Source: Hyphomicrobiales bacterium (GTDB lineage: Bacteria > Pseudomonadota > Alphaproteobacteria > Rhizobiales > Rhizobiaceae). From it: a DNA stretch of 64,000 nucleotides. A model generated the notes under the pieces. The model was not told the origin of the DNA. It did no database searches and saw nothing but the letters and a program-made list of their open reading frames with translations. This document shows, one piece after another, positions 7,419 to 16,729 of this stretch. Both the position numbers and the translations under genes were made by a program. The stretch lies in the NCBI GenBank assembly GCA_900469475.1, contig UBXG01000010.1, positions 534,991 through 598,990 of the forward strand. The letters are read 5' to 3'. Numbering within the stretch: the stretch's first letter is position 1; each line of letters starts with the position of its first letter.

Positions 7419-10400
7419 ATGGCGGATGCAGGTGGCAGCGGCGTGGCAGCGCCGGTCGGCGAAATGCCGGAATTTGTGCACCTCAGGGTTCATTCCGCCT
7501 ATTCTCTGCTAGAGGGCGCATTGCCGCTCAAGAAGATATTGGCCAAGGCTGCCGGGGACAGTCAGCCGGCCATTGCGATCACCGATACGAACAATCTGTT
7601 CGTCGCCCTGGAATTCTCGCAGAAGGCGATGGATGAGGGGCTGCAGCCGATCATTGGCTGTCAGGTATCGATCGATATGGAGGATGGCGGCGAGAGCGAG
7701 AAGCGCGGGCCGCAGCAAGCTTTGGCGAAGATGCCATCCATCGTGCTGCTTGCCGCGACTGAGCGGGGATATGAGCGCCTCGTCGATCTCGTCAGTCGCG
7801 CCTATCTCGGCGGCGAGGGCAACAACGCCGTTCACATCACAGCCTCATGGCTGGATGAGATCGGTACGGGAGGGTTGATCGCGCTCACCGGTTCGCTCAC
7901 CGGCCCGGTCGATATGGCTTTGAAAGAAGGGCATGCCGCACAGGCGCTCTCCCGGTTGTTGAGGCTGAAGCAGCTGTTCGATGACAGGCTCTATGTCGAA
8001 TTGCAGCGTCACGGCACCTATGATCGTCGTCACGAGCAGAAGATGATCAAGCTGGCTTACGAGCACGAGGTCCCGCTTGTCGCCACCAACGAAGCCTTTT
8101 TCCCGACGCGGGACGATTACGATGCGCATGACGCCTTGATGGCGGTGGCCCACAATGCCATCGTCTCGGACGATACGCGATTTCGCCTGACGCCGGATCA
8201 CTATCTGAAGAGCCGCGCAGACATGGCAAAGCTTTTCGCCAACTTGCCGGAAGCGCTTGAGAACACGGTCGAAATCGCTCGCCGCTGCTCCTTCGTGTTG
8301 AAGACCCGCTCGCCGATCCTGCCGCGCTTTACCGGGGCGACTGACGACCCTGAAGAGGCCGGGCGCGCCGAGGCGGCCGAGCTGCGCGCTCAGGCGGTCG
8401 AGGGCCTCGATCAGCGCATAACCTCTCTTGGCATGGCACCGGGTTACGAGGAGAAGGATTATCGCGACCGGCTGGAATTCGAACTGAGCGTCATCGAGCG
8501 CATGAAGTTTCCCGGCTACTTTCTGATCGTTGCCGACTTCATCAAATGGGCCAAGCGCCACGATATCCCTGTCGGCCCCGGTCGCGGTTCCGGTGCAGGC
8601 TCGCTCGTCGCCTATGCGCTGACGATCACTGACGTCGATCCGCTGCGCTTCTCGCTGCTGTTCGAGCGCTTCCTCAACCCGGAACGCGTCTCCATGCCGG
8701 ACTTCGATATCGACTTCTGCCAGGATCGGCGTGAAGAGGTGATTCGCTACGTGCAGGCCAAATACGGCCGCGAGCAGGTGGCGCAGATCATCACCTTCGG
8801 TTCGCTGCAGGCACGCGCCGCCTTGCGCGATGTTGGCCGCGTTCTCGAAATGCCCTATGGCCAGGTCGACAAGATCTGCAAGCTGGTGCCGAACAATCCT
8901 GCCAATCCGACCCCGCTGAGCAAAGCGATCGAGGAGGAGCCGCGCTTGCAGGAGGAGGCGGACAAGGAGCCGGTCGTTGCCCGTCTTCTCGATATCGCCC
9001 AGAAGATCGAAGGCCTCTATCGCCACGCCTCCACCCATGCCGCCGGTATCGTCATCGGCGACCGCCCGCTATCGAAGCTCGTGCCGATGTATCGCGACCC
9101 GCGCTCCGATATGCCGGTCACCCAGTTCAACATGAAATGGGTGGAGCAAGCCGGCCTGGTGAAGTTCGACTTCCTCGGTCTGAAGACGCTGACCGTCCTT
9201 AAAACGGCGGTCGATTTCGTCGCGAAACGCGGTATCTCGATCGATCTTGCCAGCATCCCACTCGACGACAAGAAGACCTATGACATGCTCTCGCGCGGCG
9301 AGACGGTCGGCGTGTTCCAGGTGGAAAGTGCGGGCATGCGCAAGGCGCTGATCGGCATGCGGCCGGACTGCATCGAGGATATCATCGCGCTCGTGGCGCT
9401 TTATCGTCCAGGTCCGATGGAGAACATCCCGGTCTATAATGCCCGCAAGCACGGCGAGGAAGAGATCGAATCGATCCACCCGAAGATCGACTATCTCTTG
9501 AAGGAAACTCAGGGCGTTATCGTCTATCAGGAGCAGGTGATGCAGGTCGCCCAGGTGCTCTCGGGCTATTCGCTCGGCGAAGCCGATCTTCTGCGCCGCG
9601 CCATGGGTAAGAAGATCAAGGCGGAGATGGACCAGCAGCGCGAGCGCTTCGTCGACGGTGCCATCAAGAACGGCGTGTCGAAGGGGCAGGCCGATGTCAT
9701 CTTCGATCTGCTCGCCAAGTTCGCGAATTACGGCTTCAACAAGTCGCACGCCGCCGCCTACGCCATCGTCTCCTACCAGACCGCCTATATGAAGGCGCAT
9801 TATCCGGTGGAGTTTCTGGCCGCGTCGATGACGCTCGATATGTCCAATACCGAGAAGGTCAATGACTTCCGTCAGGATGCTAAGCGGCTGGGCATCGAGG
9901 TCATCGCGCCTTCCGTGCAGACCTCATTCCGCCATTTTGAAACGGGCGAAAACCGCATCTATTATGCACTGGCCGCCATCAAGGGCGTCGGTGAATCCGC
10001 CGTCGACCATATCGTCGAGGTGCGCGGCGATCAGCCCTTTGCCAGCATCGAGGATTTCTGCCTGCGCATCGATCCCAAGCAGATCAACCGCCGCGTTCTG
10101 GAAAGCCTGATCTGCGCCGGTGCTTTCGATTGCTTCGAAATCGACCGTGCGCAGCTGATTGCCGGCTTGGACCGCGTCATGGGCTATGCCCAGGTGGCGC
10201 AGGAAAACAAGCGCAGCGGCCAGCATGACATGTTCGGAAGTGCTGCCTCCGGTCCGGAAAAGATCGTGTTTCCGCCCTATACACCGTGGCTCGCCTCGGA
10301 GCGTCTGCTGCGCGAATTCCAGGTGCTCGGTTTCTATCTGACGGCACATCCGCTCGATACTTATAAGAGCGTGCTCGACAAGATGCGGGTGCAGCCCTTC

Positions 10401-10913
10401 GCCGATTTTTCCGCGGCGGTGAAGCAAGGCGCCAGCAACGGCCGCTTGGCCGGCACTGTCATCTCAAAGCAGGAGCGCAAGACGCGCACCGGCAACAAGA
10501 TGGGCATCTTCGTCTTTTCGGATGCTTCCGGCCAGTTCGAAGCTGTGCTTTTCTCTGAAACGCTCAACCAGTATCGCGACGTTCTCGAAGTCGGCAAATC
10601 CTTCGTGATCACGGCTCAGGCGGACGAGCGCCCCGAGGGTATCAGTCTGCGCCTGCAGACAGCACAGTCGCTGGAAGAGAAGTCGTTGCAGATGCAGAAG
10701 GCGCTGCGCGTCTATGTCCGCGATTCCGGCCCGCTGAAAGCCGTTGCCGCGCATCTGAACACGAAAGGCGACGGCCTCGTTTCCTTCATTGTCATCAAGG
10801 AAGAGGGGTTGCGAGAAGTCGAGGTGGCGCTACCGGAGAAATATCGCATTACGCCTGAAATCGCCGCCGCATTGCGCACGGCGCCGGGCGTGATCGACGT
10901 GGAGCTGGTCTGA
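7419..10913 (+). CDS. dnaE: DNA polymerase III alpha subunit
   Basis: 1164-residue replicative polymerase. The PHP domain begins HLRVHSAYSLLEGALPL. The palm has GPGRGSGAGSLVAYAL and the catalytic Asp pair in MPDFDIDFCQDRR. FANYGFNKSHAAAYA and the helix-hairpin-helix region follow, then a C-terminal OB fold (GRLAGTVISKQERKTRTGNK). I chose ATG 7419 (MADAGGSG) because GGAAGGG lies 6 bp upstream and it gives the usual length; an in-frame ATG at 7362 would add 19 residues. The LexA box and small ORF upstream may link part of its transcription to DNA damage. Confidence 0.95.
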   Translation: MADAGGSGVAAPVGEMPEFVHLRVHSAYSLLEGALPLKKILAKAAGDSQPAIAITDTNNLFVALEFSQKAMDEGLQPIIGCQVSIDMEDGGESEKRGPQQALAKMPSIVLLAATERGYERLVDLVSRAYLGGEGNNAVHITASWLDEIGTGGLIALTGSLTGPVDMALKEGHAAQALSRLLRLKQLFDDRLYVELQRHGTYDRRHEQKMIKLAYEHEVPLVATNEAFFPTRDDYDAHDALMAVAHNAIVSDDTRFRLTPDHYLKSRADMAKLFANLPEALENTVEIARRCSFVLKTRSPILPRFTGATDDPEEAGRAEAAELRAQAVEGLDQRITSLGMAPGYEEKDYRDRLEFELSVIERMKFPGYFLIVADFIKWAKRHDIPVGPGRGSGAGSLVAYALTITDVDPLRFSLLFERFLNPERVSMPDFDIDFCQDRREEVIRYVQAKYGREQVAQIITFGSLQARAALRDVGRVLEMPYGQVDKICKLVPNNPANPTPLSKAIEEEPRLQEEADKEPVVARLLDIAQKIEGLYRHASTHAAGIVIGDRPLSKLVPMYRDPRSDMPVTQFNMKWVEQAGLVKFDFLGLKTLTVLKTAVDFVAKRGISIDLASIPLDDKKTYDMLSRGETVGVFQVESAGMRKALIGMRPDCIEDIIALVALYRPGPMENIPVYNARKHGEEEIESIHPKIDYLLKETQGVIVYQEQVMQVAQVLSGYSLGEADLLRRAMGKKIKAEMDQQRERFVDGAIKNGVSKGQADVIFDLLAKFANYGFNKSHAAAYAIVSYQTAYMKAHYPVEFLAASMTLDMSNTEKVNDFRQDAKRLGIEVIAPSVQTSFRHFETGENRIYYALAAIKGVGESAVDHIVEVRGDQPFASIEDFCLRIDPKQINRRVLESLICAGAFDCFEIDRAQLIAGLDRVMGYAQVAQENKRSGQHDMFGSAASGPEKIVFPPYTPWLASERLLREFQVLGFYLTAHPLDTYKSVLDKMRVQPFADFSAAVKQGASNGRLAGTVISKQERKTRTGNKMGIFVFSDASGQFEAVLFSETLNQYRDVLEVGKSFVITAQADERPEGISLRLQTAQSLEEKSLQMQKALRVYVRDSGPLKAVAAHLNTKGDGLVSFIVIKEEGLREVEVALPEKYRITPEIAAALRTAPGVIDVELV

Positions 10914-10914
10914 A

Positions 10915-10958
10915 GCAATTCCGGGAAAAGTGTATAGCGGTTTTCCGTCCGGAATTGC
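10915..10958. repeat. 44-bp imperfect palindromic repeat, copy A
   Basis: The outer arms GCAATTCC/GGAATTGC are perfect. An inner stem GGAAAA/TTTTCC is offset by three bases on the 3' side, with AGCGG in the loop. A second copy of the same length lies at 34717-34760 with 34 of 44 identities and paired compensatory changes. It begins one base after the dnaE stop. Confidence 0.8.
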
Positions 10959-10965
10959 TAAAAAC

Positions 10966-10986
10966 AAAAAGGCTCTAGCCCTTTTT
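10966..10986 (+). terminator. Terminator-like hairpin after dnaE
   Basis: AAAAAGGCT against AGCCCTTTTT with one bulged C and a T-run on the 3' side. It overlaps the stop codon of the convergent L,D-transpeptidase gene and may serve both strands. Confidence 0.55.
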
Positions 10987-12246
10987 ACCCAGCGCGCCGT
11001 TGTTGGTAAGGGTGATGAAATCGGTCTCGTTGCCGGTTTCCGGTCCGACGCCGGTATCGGAAATCGTCAGCGACGATCCCGCGGTCAGCAGATCCTCGAT
11101 GCGGTGACGGATATCGTCAGGGATGGTGATGCGATTGAGCGCCTGTCCGGCTGCGTCGAACGATTGTGATTGTTCCTCGCTGGTGATGCCGTAGCGCTTC
11201 TTCGTCTGCTTGCTCAGATCTTCCTCGAGCGTCATGCCGAACCAGTCGGCCTTGCCGCTGATCCGATCGATCGCATTGGCGGTGAAGAAATGTACGCCGA
11301 GCGCCTCCTGCGGCTCGGTAATGATGGCCGGTCCTTCGAACAGCGGTTTGAAGTTCTGCCGGACCATGATCGCGCCGTTCGGCGGTTCGCCCCTGCCGGC
11401 CGCGGCATAGACTGCCTTCATCAGCGCGGAGCTGACGAGGCCGCCCGTCGTCTTGATGTCATGTGCCTTCTTGAAGTCTTCGATCGCCTGCACCGTCGCA
11501 GGCCCCAGCATGCCGTCGGGCGTTCCCGTGATGAAGCCCATCCCGTTCAGGATGCCCTGAAGGTCGCGCACGTTTTCGCGCAAGCCCCGCCGGGTGATGA
11601 GGATGCTGAGCGGAGCGGGATCGGCCGGTGGCGCCAGAGTCTCCCGCGCCTTCGGTATCTGGATCGACGTCACGTCGTTCGTCGCCACCTGCAGCTGTTG
11701 TGCCTGCGGCAGGAAGCTTGCGGTCATCGGACGGAGTTCTATGCCTGAAAACAGCGCCGGCGGTGGAGCTGGCAGCGGCTGGAACAGCATCGCGTTTTCA
11801 AACGGCTGCGGCACTAGCGGCTGATCGGCGATGACGACATGCACGCCGCGCTCGGTCATTTGATAAAGCGTCTTCGCAAAGGCCTTCGGCATCCGCACGC
11901 AGCCATGCGATGCCGGATAATTCGGGACGGAATTGGATTCGTGCAGCGCGATCCCCGACCAGGTCAGCCTCTGCATGAAAGGCATGGGCGAGGCCGAATA
12001 GAGATTGGATTCGTGATACACCTTCTTCTCCAGAATGGAGAAGATGCCGCTGGGGGTCGTGTGGCCGCGCTTGCCGGTGGAAACCTTCGAAGTCGCGATT
12101 ACCTTATCGCCGTCATAGACTGCGAGCGACTGCCTGTCCTTCGACACCACGATCTGCAGGGTGCGGGTATCCGGCGCAGCAAAGACGGGATGGGAAAGGG
12201 CAGTGGCTGACACCAGGGCCAGCCCCAGCAACAAAAATGGCTTCAT
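10975..12246 (-). CDS. L,D-transpeptidase with peptidoglycan-binding domain
   Basis: 423-residue secreted enzyme forming 3-3 cross-links or attaching proteins to peptidoglycan. The signal peptide is MKPFLLLGLALVSATALSHP (cleavage near VFA-A). The YkuD domain (about 30-150) holds the catalytic block HESNSVPNYPASHGCVRMP. A PG_binding_1 domain lies near 225-290 (DLQGILNGMGFITGTPDGML). ATG 12246 was chosen because it starts the signal peptide directly; GTG/ATG codons further up would only lengthen it. Convergent with dnaE. Confidence 0.9.
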   Translation of the reverse strand: MKPFLLLGLALVSATALSHPVFAAPDTRTLQIVVSKDRQSLAVYDGDKVIATSKVSTGKRGHTTPSGIFSILEKKVYHESNLYSASPMPFMQRLTWSGIALHESNSVPNYPASHGCVRMPKAFAKTLYQMTERGVHVVIADQPLVPQPFENAMLFQPLPAPPPALFSGIELRPMTASFLPQAQQLQVATNDVTSIQIPKARETLAPPADPAPLSILITRRGLRENVRDLQGILNGMGFITGTPDGMLGPATVQAIEDFKKAHDIKTTGGLVSSALMKAVYAAAGRGEPPNGAIMVRQNFKPLFEGPAIITEPQEALGVHFFTANAIDRISGKADWFGMTLEEDLSKQTKKRYGITSEEQSQSFDAAGQALNRITIPDDIRHRIEDLLTAGSSLTISDTGVGPETGNETDFITLTNNGALGKKG

Positions 12247-12436
12247 AGACACAACCAAAACGCAATACTCGTTGTACCTGAGGTTAGACTTGGAAGTTTA
12301 AGGAAGACTTGCCGAAGACTCATGCCTTTCTGCGTCCATGAAAGCGTGAGTTCGCCGAACGCCCAATGCGGCATCGCCGAAGCGGTGCGTTCAAACTCTG
12401 CTTCGGCGACGATTGAAAACTTGAACTAACGGGGAA

Positions 12437-13480
12437 TCAGTGGACGCTGGAGGCCACCCAGTTGTGCCAGTCCTGCTCGCTGCCGTGGAAAGCGTTGAGG
12501 TCGATCTTGCCTTCGACGCCGTGCGATACACCGGAGCCGGAATATTGCCAGAACAGCCATTTACGGCCCGGATAGACCTTGGACGGATGTTGAGCCACGG
12601 CGCGCAGCCAGAAGGGATAGTTGAGCAGCTCGCCACTCAGATTGTCGCGATAGAAGTCCGGAGCCGTGTAGACGATCGGACGCTGGCCGTAATGCTTTTC
12701 CAGCTTGTCCATGAAGACCTGCATCTTGGCGAGAACCTGCTCGCGCGAGGGCCGCCGCTTGCAACTTGACTCACCGTTCCATTCCACGTCGATGACCGGC
12801 GGTAGGGCTCCGGCTTCCTTCGGCACGTTGCGAATGAACCAGTCGGCCTGCTCTCCGGCAGTCCGGCACCAGTAGAAGAAATGATAGGCGCCATGTTTCA
12901 GGCCGGCCTGCTGGGCAGCCCGCCAGTTCTTCTTGAACATGGGATCGATGTGATCGCCGCCGTCCGTTGCCTTGATGTAGACGAAGTTCGCACCCTGCGT
13001 GCGCAGCGTATCCCAGTCGATCTCGCCCTGCCAGCGAGAGACGTCGACGCCATGGACAGCGAGCTTCCGGGGCGAGGTGGACGCACCGAAGTTGATCGGC
13101 TTGGCATCGCGGAAGCGATGGCTGTAGATCTGCATCGGCTGCTGCCGCAGGGCGCGGGGCACCGGATTCGATGGCGAGAGCATGGCGAGCGGTCGTTGCA
13201 GCGGGACTGGCGCGTCATCGTCGCCGCTCTGGTCGGAGGGCATAAGGCCCTCAGGCCGGAGATTCGTTGGCATCGCGACTGCGAGCGCCTGCTGCCGCTC
13301 GACGCGCGAAACGGTTTCGCCGATTTCGACCGAAGGCACGACCCTACTGGTCTTTGTGATGGAACCGGTCAATTCTTTCGAAGGCGGGGCGGCTTGCGCG
13401 GCTTCGCGCTCACCTCGGGCGGCGCAGCCTGAAATTGTCAGGCAGGCGAGAAGAATGGTCGATACAGCCGATAGACGCAT
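12437..13480 (-). CDS. GH25 lysozyme-like lipoprotein
   Basis: 347 residues. The N-terminal MRLSAVSTILLACLTISGCA is a lipoprotein signal with the lipobox Cys at 19. After a low-complexity linker comes a GH25 muramidase domain: HGVDVSRWQGEIDWDTL with the first catalytic Asp, GAYHFFYW, and PPVIDVEWNG with the DxE pair, ending WQYSGSGVSHGVEGKIDLN. It should cleave or bind peptidoglycan at the envelope. It pairs with the neighbouring L,D-transpeptidase in a cell-wall theme. The ATG at 13480 gives the lipobox at normal distance. Confidence 0.88.
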   Translation of the reverse strand: MRLSAVSTILLACLTISGCAARGEREAAQAAPPSKELTGSITKTSRVVPSVEIGETVSRVERQQALAVAMPTNLRPEGLMPSDQSGDDDAPVPLQRPLAMLSPSNPVPRALRQQPMQIYSHRFRDAKPINFGASTSPRKLAVHGVDVSRWQGEIDWDTLRTQGANFVYIKATDGGDHIDPMFKKNWRAAQQAGLKHGAYHFFYWCRTAGEQADWFIRNVPKEAGALPPVIDVEWNGESSCKRRPSREQVLAKMQVFMDKLEKHYGQRPIVYTAPDFYRDNLSGELLNYPFWLRAVAQHPSKVYPGRKWLFWQYSGSGVSHGVEGKIDLNAFHGSEQDWHNWVASSVH

Positions 13481-13670
13481 AGGAACCCGTACGCAAAACA
13501 CTGGAGGCGACGAGTTCACGCCGCCGGAAAGTTACAGAATCCAAGTCCTAATGGAAATTTACCAAAAAAGTTTGAATCCGAGCTTTCTCGCGCTAAAGAA
13601 TCGCGCACGTCGTTCAATTATTTGCGATGCAGCCAAAAATCACCATCTGGTGACTTGTGCTAAATAATTG

Positions 13671-14960
13671 TTATTTATGGTTTTTGTCACCGAACGTGTA
13701 GCCGGTTTCGACTGTCTTGTTGCCGAATTTTTCTCGGAGTTTGTCCATGGCTGCTTCCGCAGCGGCCCGTCGCATGGCCTGAACGTCGATAAGATCGGGC
13801 GGATCTGCGCGCCCGGCATCGCCAAGATCGGTAACCCCGATGCCGATGAGACGGAATTTCGTGCCGTCGGTTTCAGGTTCGAGCAGCCGCAGTCCGGTGC
13901 GGAAAATCCGGTCCGCGAGTTGGGTTGGGTCCTCCAGCCGACGATTGCGCGTGCGAATCTTGAAGTCTGCGGTCTTCAGCTTCAGCACGACGGTCTGGCC
14001 GGCAATGCCGCTGCGCTTCAGACGCCGGGAAACCTTCTCGGAGAGATCGCGCAGGATCGGCACGAGATCTTCATGGCGCCAGATGTCTTCGAAGAAGGTG
14101 GTTTCGGAAGACACGCTCTTTGCCGCTTCATTAGGATGCACGGTTCGGTCGTCGATCCCGCGCGAGAGACGGAAAAGTCGCTGGCCGATGACGCCATAAC
14201 GGCGCATGAGGTCACCTTCCTCCATGGCCTGCAATTGGCCGATGGTGCGAATACCGTCGCTTTCGAGCGTAGCGGCAAAGGCCTTGCCTACTCCCCAGAT
14301 GGTGGTGACCGATCGTGGCTCCAGGAAGGAGAGCGCCTCTTCCTTGCCAATGACGGAGAAGCCTCGCGGCTTCTGTAGATCGGAGGCAACCTTGGCGAGG
14401 AATTTGCAATAGGAAAGGCCGACGGAGATGGTGATGCCGACTTCCTGCTCGACGCGCTTGACGAACTTGGCGAGGATGCGCGCCGGCGGATCGTGATGCA
14501 GCCGCTGCGTGCCCTCTAGCTCAAGAAAGGCCTCGTCGATCGAAAGCGGCTGCACCAGCGGCGTCAGGTCCTGCATCATTGCACGGACCTCGCGGCCGAC
14601 GCGCACGTATTTCTCCATGTTCGGCCGGATGACGACGGCCTGCGGGCACGCTTCCAGCGCCTTAAACATCGGCATGGCGGAGCGCACCCCATGGATGCGG
14701 GCGATATAGCAGGCAGTGGAGACGACGCCGCGCTTGCCGCCACCGATGATGACGGGCTTGTCGGCCAACTCCGGATTGTCACGTTTCTCGATGGAGGCAT
14801 AAAAAGCATCGCAATCGATATGCGCCAGCGTCAGTGCGTAGAGCTCCCGGTGGTAAACGAGGCGAGGGCTTCCGCAGCTCCGGCAGCGCGTGCGCGTGGC
14901 CGATTGCTCGCTCAAACAATCGCGACAGAAGCCGGAGATCTTGTCGGGCGCATGGGTCAT
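13671..14960 (-). CDS. dinB: DNA polymerase IV with N-terminal zinc-ribbon extension
   Basis: 429-residue Y-family translesion polymerase. Catalytic blocks are LAHIDCDAFYASIE and QPLSIDEAFLELEG; a little-finger domain ends near residue 350, followed by a C-terminal tail. Before the palm there is a CxxC...CxxC segment (GFCRDCLSEQ...RCRSCGSP) likely to bind zinc, which E. coli DinB lacks. Start ATG 14960 is preferred to 14984 because a LexA box occupies 14968-14982 and would otherwise be inside the coding region. SOS control is expected. Confidence 0.92.
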   Translation of the reverse strand: MTHAPDKISGFCRDCLSEQSATRTRCRSCGSPRLVYHRELYALTLAHIDCDAFYASIEKRDNPELADKPVIIGGGKRGVVSTACYIARIHGVRSAMPMFKALEACPQAVVIRPNMEKYVRVGREVRAMMQDLTPLVQPLSIDEAFLELEGTQRLHHDPPARILAKFVKRVEQEVGITISVGLSYCKFLAKVASDLQKPRGFSVIGKEEALSFLEPRSVTTIWGVGKAFAATLESDGIRTIGQLQAMEEGDLMRRYGVIGQRLFRLSRGIDDRTVHPNEAAKSVSSETTFFEDIWRHEDLVPILRDLSEKVSRRLKRSGIAGQTVVLKLKTADFKIRTRNRRLEDPTQLADRIFRTGLRLLEPETDGTKFRLIGIGVTDLGDAGRADPPDLIDVQAMRRAAAEAAMDKLREKFGNKTVETGYTFGDKNHK

Positions 14961-14967
14961 CGAGTGA

Positions 14968-14982
14968 GAACAAAAATTGAAC
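14968..14982 (-). promoter_or_regulatory. LexA (SOS) box of dinB
   Basis: GAACAAAAATTGAAC, an exact GAAC-N7-GAAC (GTTC-N7-GTTC toward dinB), 7 bp upstream of the dinB ATG at 14960. It differs from the 7167 box only at the last spacer positions. The divergent GNAT gene at 15044 shares the gap. Confidence 0.85.
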
Positions 14983-15043
14983 ATCGCCACTTTATGATCT
15001 AAGCTCGCGAGTCTCAAGCTGGAAAACTGCCGGGGAGGCGCGA

Positions 15044-15622
15044 GTGCAGAACTTAGTCGTGCAGGCATTGACGCCGGATCGCTGGGGCGATTTCGAGACA
15101 CTGTTTGGACCAAGCGGTGCCTGCTATGGCTGCTGGTGCACTCATTTCCGTGTCGCGACATCGCAGCGCAAGACGATGGATGCAGCAGAAAAGAAGCAGT
15201 TGATCCAGGAGCGAATCTCGGCTGGGCCGCCGCCCGGACTTCTAGGCTACATTGATGGGCAACCGATCGCCTGGGTGCAGGTTGGTCCGCGTGCAGAGCT
15301 GCCGCAATGGAACTCGCCGAAAACGGTGTCTCGTCCGCTCGATCCAGCCGATGCGGAAGACAGCACTGTTTGGGCGGTAAGTTGCTTCTTCATAAATTCG
15401 AAGGATCGCGGCAAGGGGTATAGCCATCGCATGCTGTCGGAGGCCGTGAATTTCGCCCGTGCTTCCGGCGCGCGGCTGCTGGAGGGCTGCCCGATCGAGC
15501 GCACGAAGCAGTCGAAATCGGTCGGTCTCTATGTCGGCTCGCAGCGCATATTCGAGGCCGCCGGATTTTTTGAAGTTGCGAAGCGGAAGGACGGCAGGCC
15601 TCTGATGCGCCTCGCTCTTTGA
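15044..15622 (+). CDS. GNAT-family N-acetyltransferase
   Basis: 192 residues with a GNAT fold: DRGKGYSHRMLSEAV is the acetyl-CoA-binding motif A (R/Q-x-x-G-x-G/A-like). Two Cys-rich turns (GACYGCWCTHF) near the N-terminus recall a GNAT subfamily with the CYGCWC signature. The GTG start at 15044 follows CGGGGAGGCGCG. Divergent from dinB by 83 bp. Substrate unknown. Confidence 0.8.
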   Translation: MQNLVVQALTPDRWGDFETLFGPSGACYGCWCTHFRVATSQRKTMDAAEKKQLIQERISAGPPPGLLGYIDGQPIAWVQVGPRAELPQWNSPKTVSRPLDPADAEDSTVWAVSCFFINSKDRGKGYSHRMLSEAVNFARASGARLLEGCPIERTKQSKSVGLYVGSQRIFEAAGFFEVAKRKDGRPLMRLAL

Positions 15623-15639
15623 GGGTAGGTAGGATGACG

Positions 15640-16287
15640 TCAGCGTGCGATATGAGCCTGGATCAGCGGTGCTGCCTGGCCCCATTCATTGGCTTCCGGA
15701 ATACCAGCGGCGACGGCGGGCGCCATGCGATGAACGATGGAGGCCGGTTTCAGATTGATGAGGAGGCATCCCGGAACATATTCGCTGACCGAATGCAGGT
15801 TGTGGGCCATGTCGTCGACGAAGGCGACGGGCATCTCGCGCTGTCGATGCAGCGAGCGTACGATCGGCCCCTTCGGCTGCAGCGATGCGAGCAACGGATA
15901 GTCAAGCTCAAGCCTGTCGAGGAGCCGCCGCCTCTGCTCCCAGAACTGTGGCGGCATAGCTGTCAGAAAAACGATATCGGCATCTTTCGAAAACGTGGCG
16001 AGCGTGTCCACCACGCGATCGAAAGGCGTCTGCCATTGCTCCTGCGCCTCGAAGAACGCCTCGATCAGCCGGCGGACATCCTTTTCCTCCAGCACGGAAC
16101 CATTGGCCTTGGAAACGATGTTGCCCGTCAGCCGGAAGGAGCGCGGCAGGAATTCATGGCCTTCGGCGTCGATGAAGGCCAGGAAGGGCGCAAAGAAATG
16201 CAGAACAACGTCATCGACATCGCAGACGATCAATGGCCGTTCCTGAAGCTGGATATGCGATACGTCGAATTCGATCGGGGCATCCAT
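15640..16287 (-). CDS. HAD-superfamily-like protein
   Basis: 215 residues with HAD landmarks: motif I as PLIVCDVDDVVLHFF (DxD), motif II-like VFLTAMPP, and motif IV-like VAFVDDMAHNL. The spacing supports a small phosphatase of unknown substrate. The ATG lies 2 bp after the DUF3572 stop, so the two are co-transcribed. It ends close to the GNAT gene, tail to tail. Confidence 0.7.
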   Translation of the reverse strand: MDAPIEFDVSHIQLQERPLIVCDVDDVVLHFFAPFLAFIDAEGHEFLPRSFRLTGNIVSKANGSVLEEKDVRRLIEAFFEAQEQWQTPFDRVVDTLATFSKDADIVFLTAMPPQFWEQRRRLLDRLELDYPLLASLQPKGPIVRSLHRQREMPVAFVDDMAHNLHSVSEYVPGCLLINLKPASIVHRMAPAVAAGIPEANEWGQAAPLIQAHIAR

Positions 16288-16289
16288 GA

Positions 16290-16598
16290 TCAGTATTCTC
16301 CAGAGGCAAGGCCGGGCGGCGAAAAATGCGCCGACGCGGCGGCGACGGCCTCCGGCGGAATGCCGCTGGCCTCGCAGAAGGCCAGCAATGTCGGTTCGTG
16401 GTTCATGAGGAAATCGAGCATGCCAGCAAGGAAGGCGGGCTCGTTGATGGCGTTGCGCACCTGCGCCGGCTCCACGCCGGTGAGCGCCAGGAAGCGGCCA
16501 AACATATCGGGTTCATTGGCGAGCCAGCCGAGTACGGCAATAGCAGTCTCTTGCGGGTTGGCCGCGCTCTTCTTCGGGTTCTTGAAGTTACTTTGCAT
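16290..16598 (-). CDS. DUF3572 family protein
   Basis: 102 residues: NPQETAIAVLGWLANEPDMFGRFLALTGV is the conserved core, followed by PAFLAGMLDFLMNHEPTLLAFCEASG. This helical family commonly lies divergently upstream of divK-pleD in alphaproteobacteria, as here. Function unknown; its position suggests a cell-cycle link, which is inference only. Confidence 0.8.
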   Translation of the reverse strand: MQSNFKNPKKSAANPQETAIAVLGWLANEPDMFGRFLALTGVEPAQVRNAINEPAFLAGMLDFLMNHEPTLLAFCEASGIPPEAVAAASAHFSPPGLASGEY

Positions 16599-16729
16599 TT
16601 TGAGGGGTGAGTTACCTATTTTTCAACCAAATGCCGGTAATTTGCGATTCAACTATTTCTGGAATCGGTTCCTCGCGACCCTATATTTCGAGAGAATGGA
16701 TGCAATACCGGATGCAGGGGCAGCGTTCC

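Noticed and set aside
14961..14984. dinB start at 14984
   Set aside because: It would place the LexA box inside the coding region.
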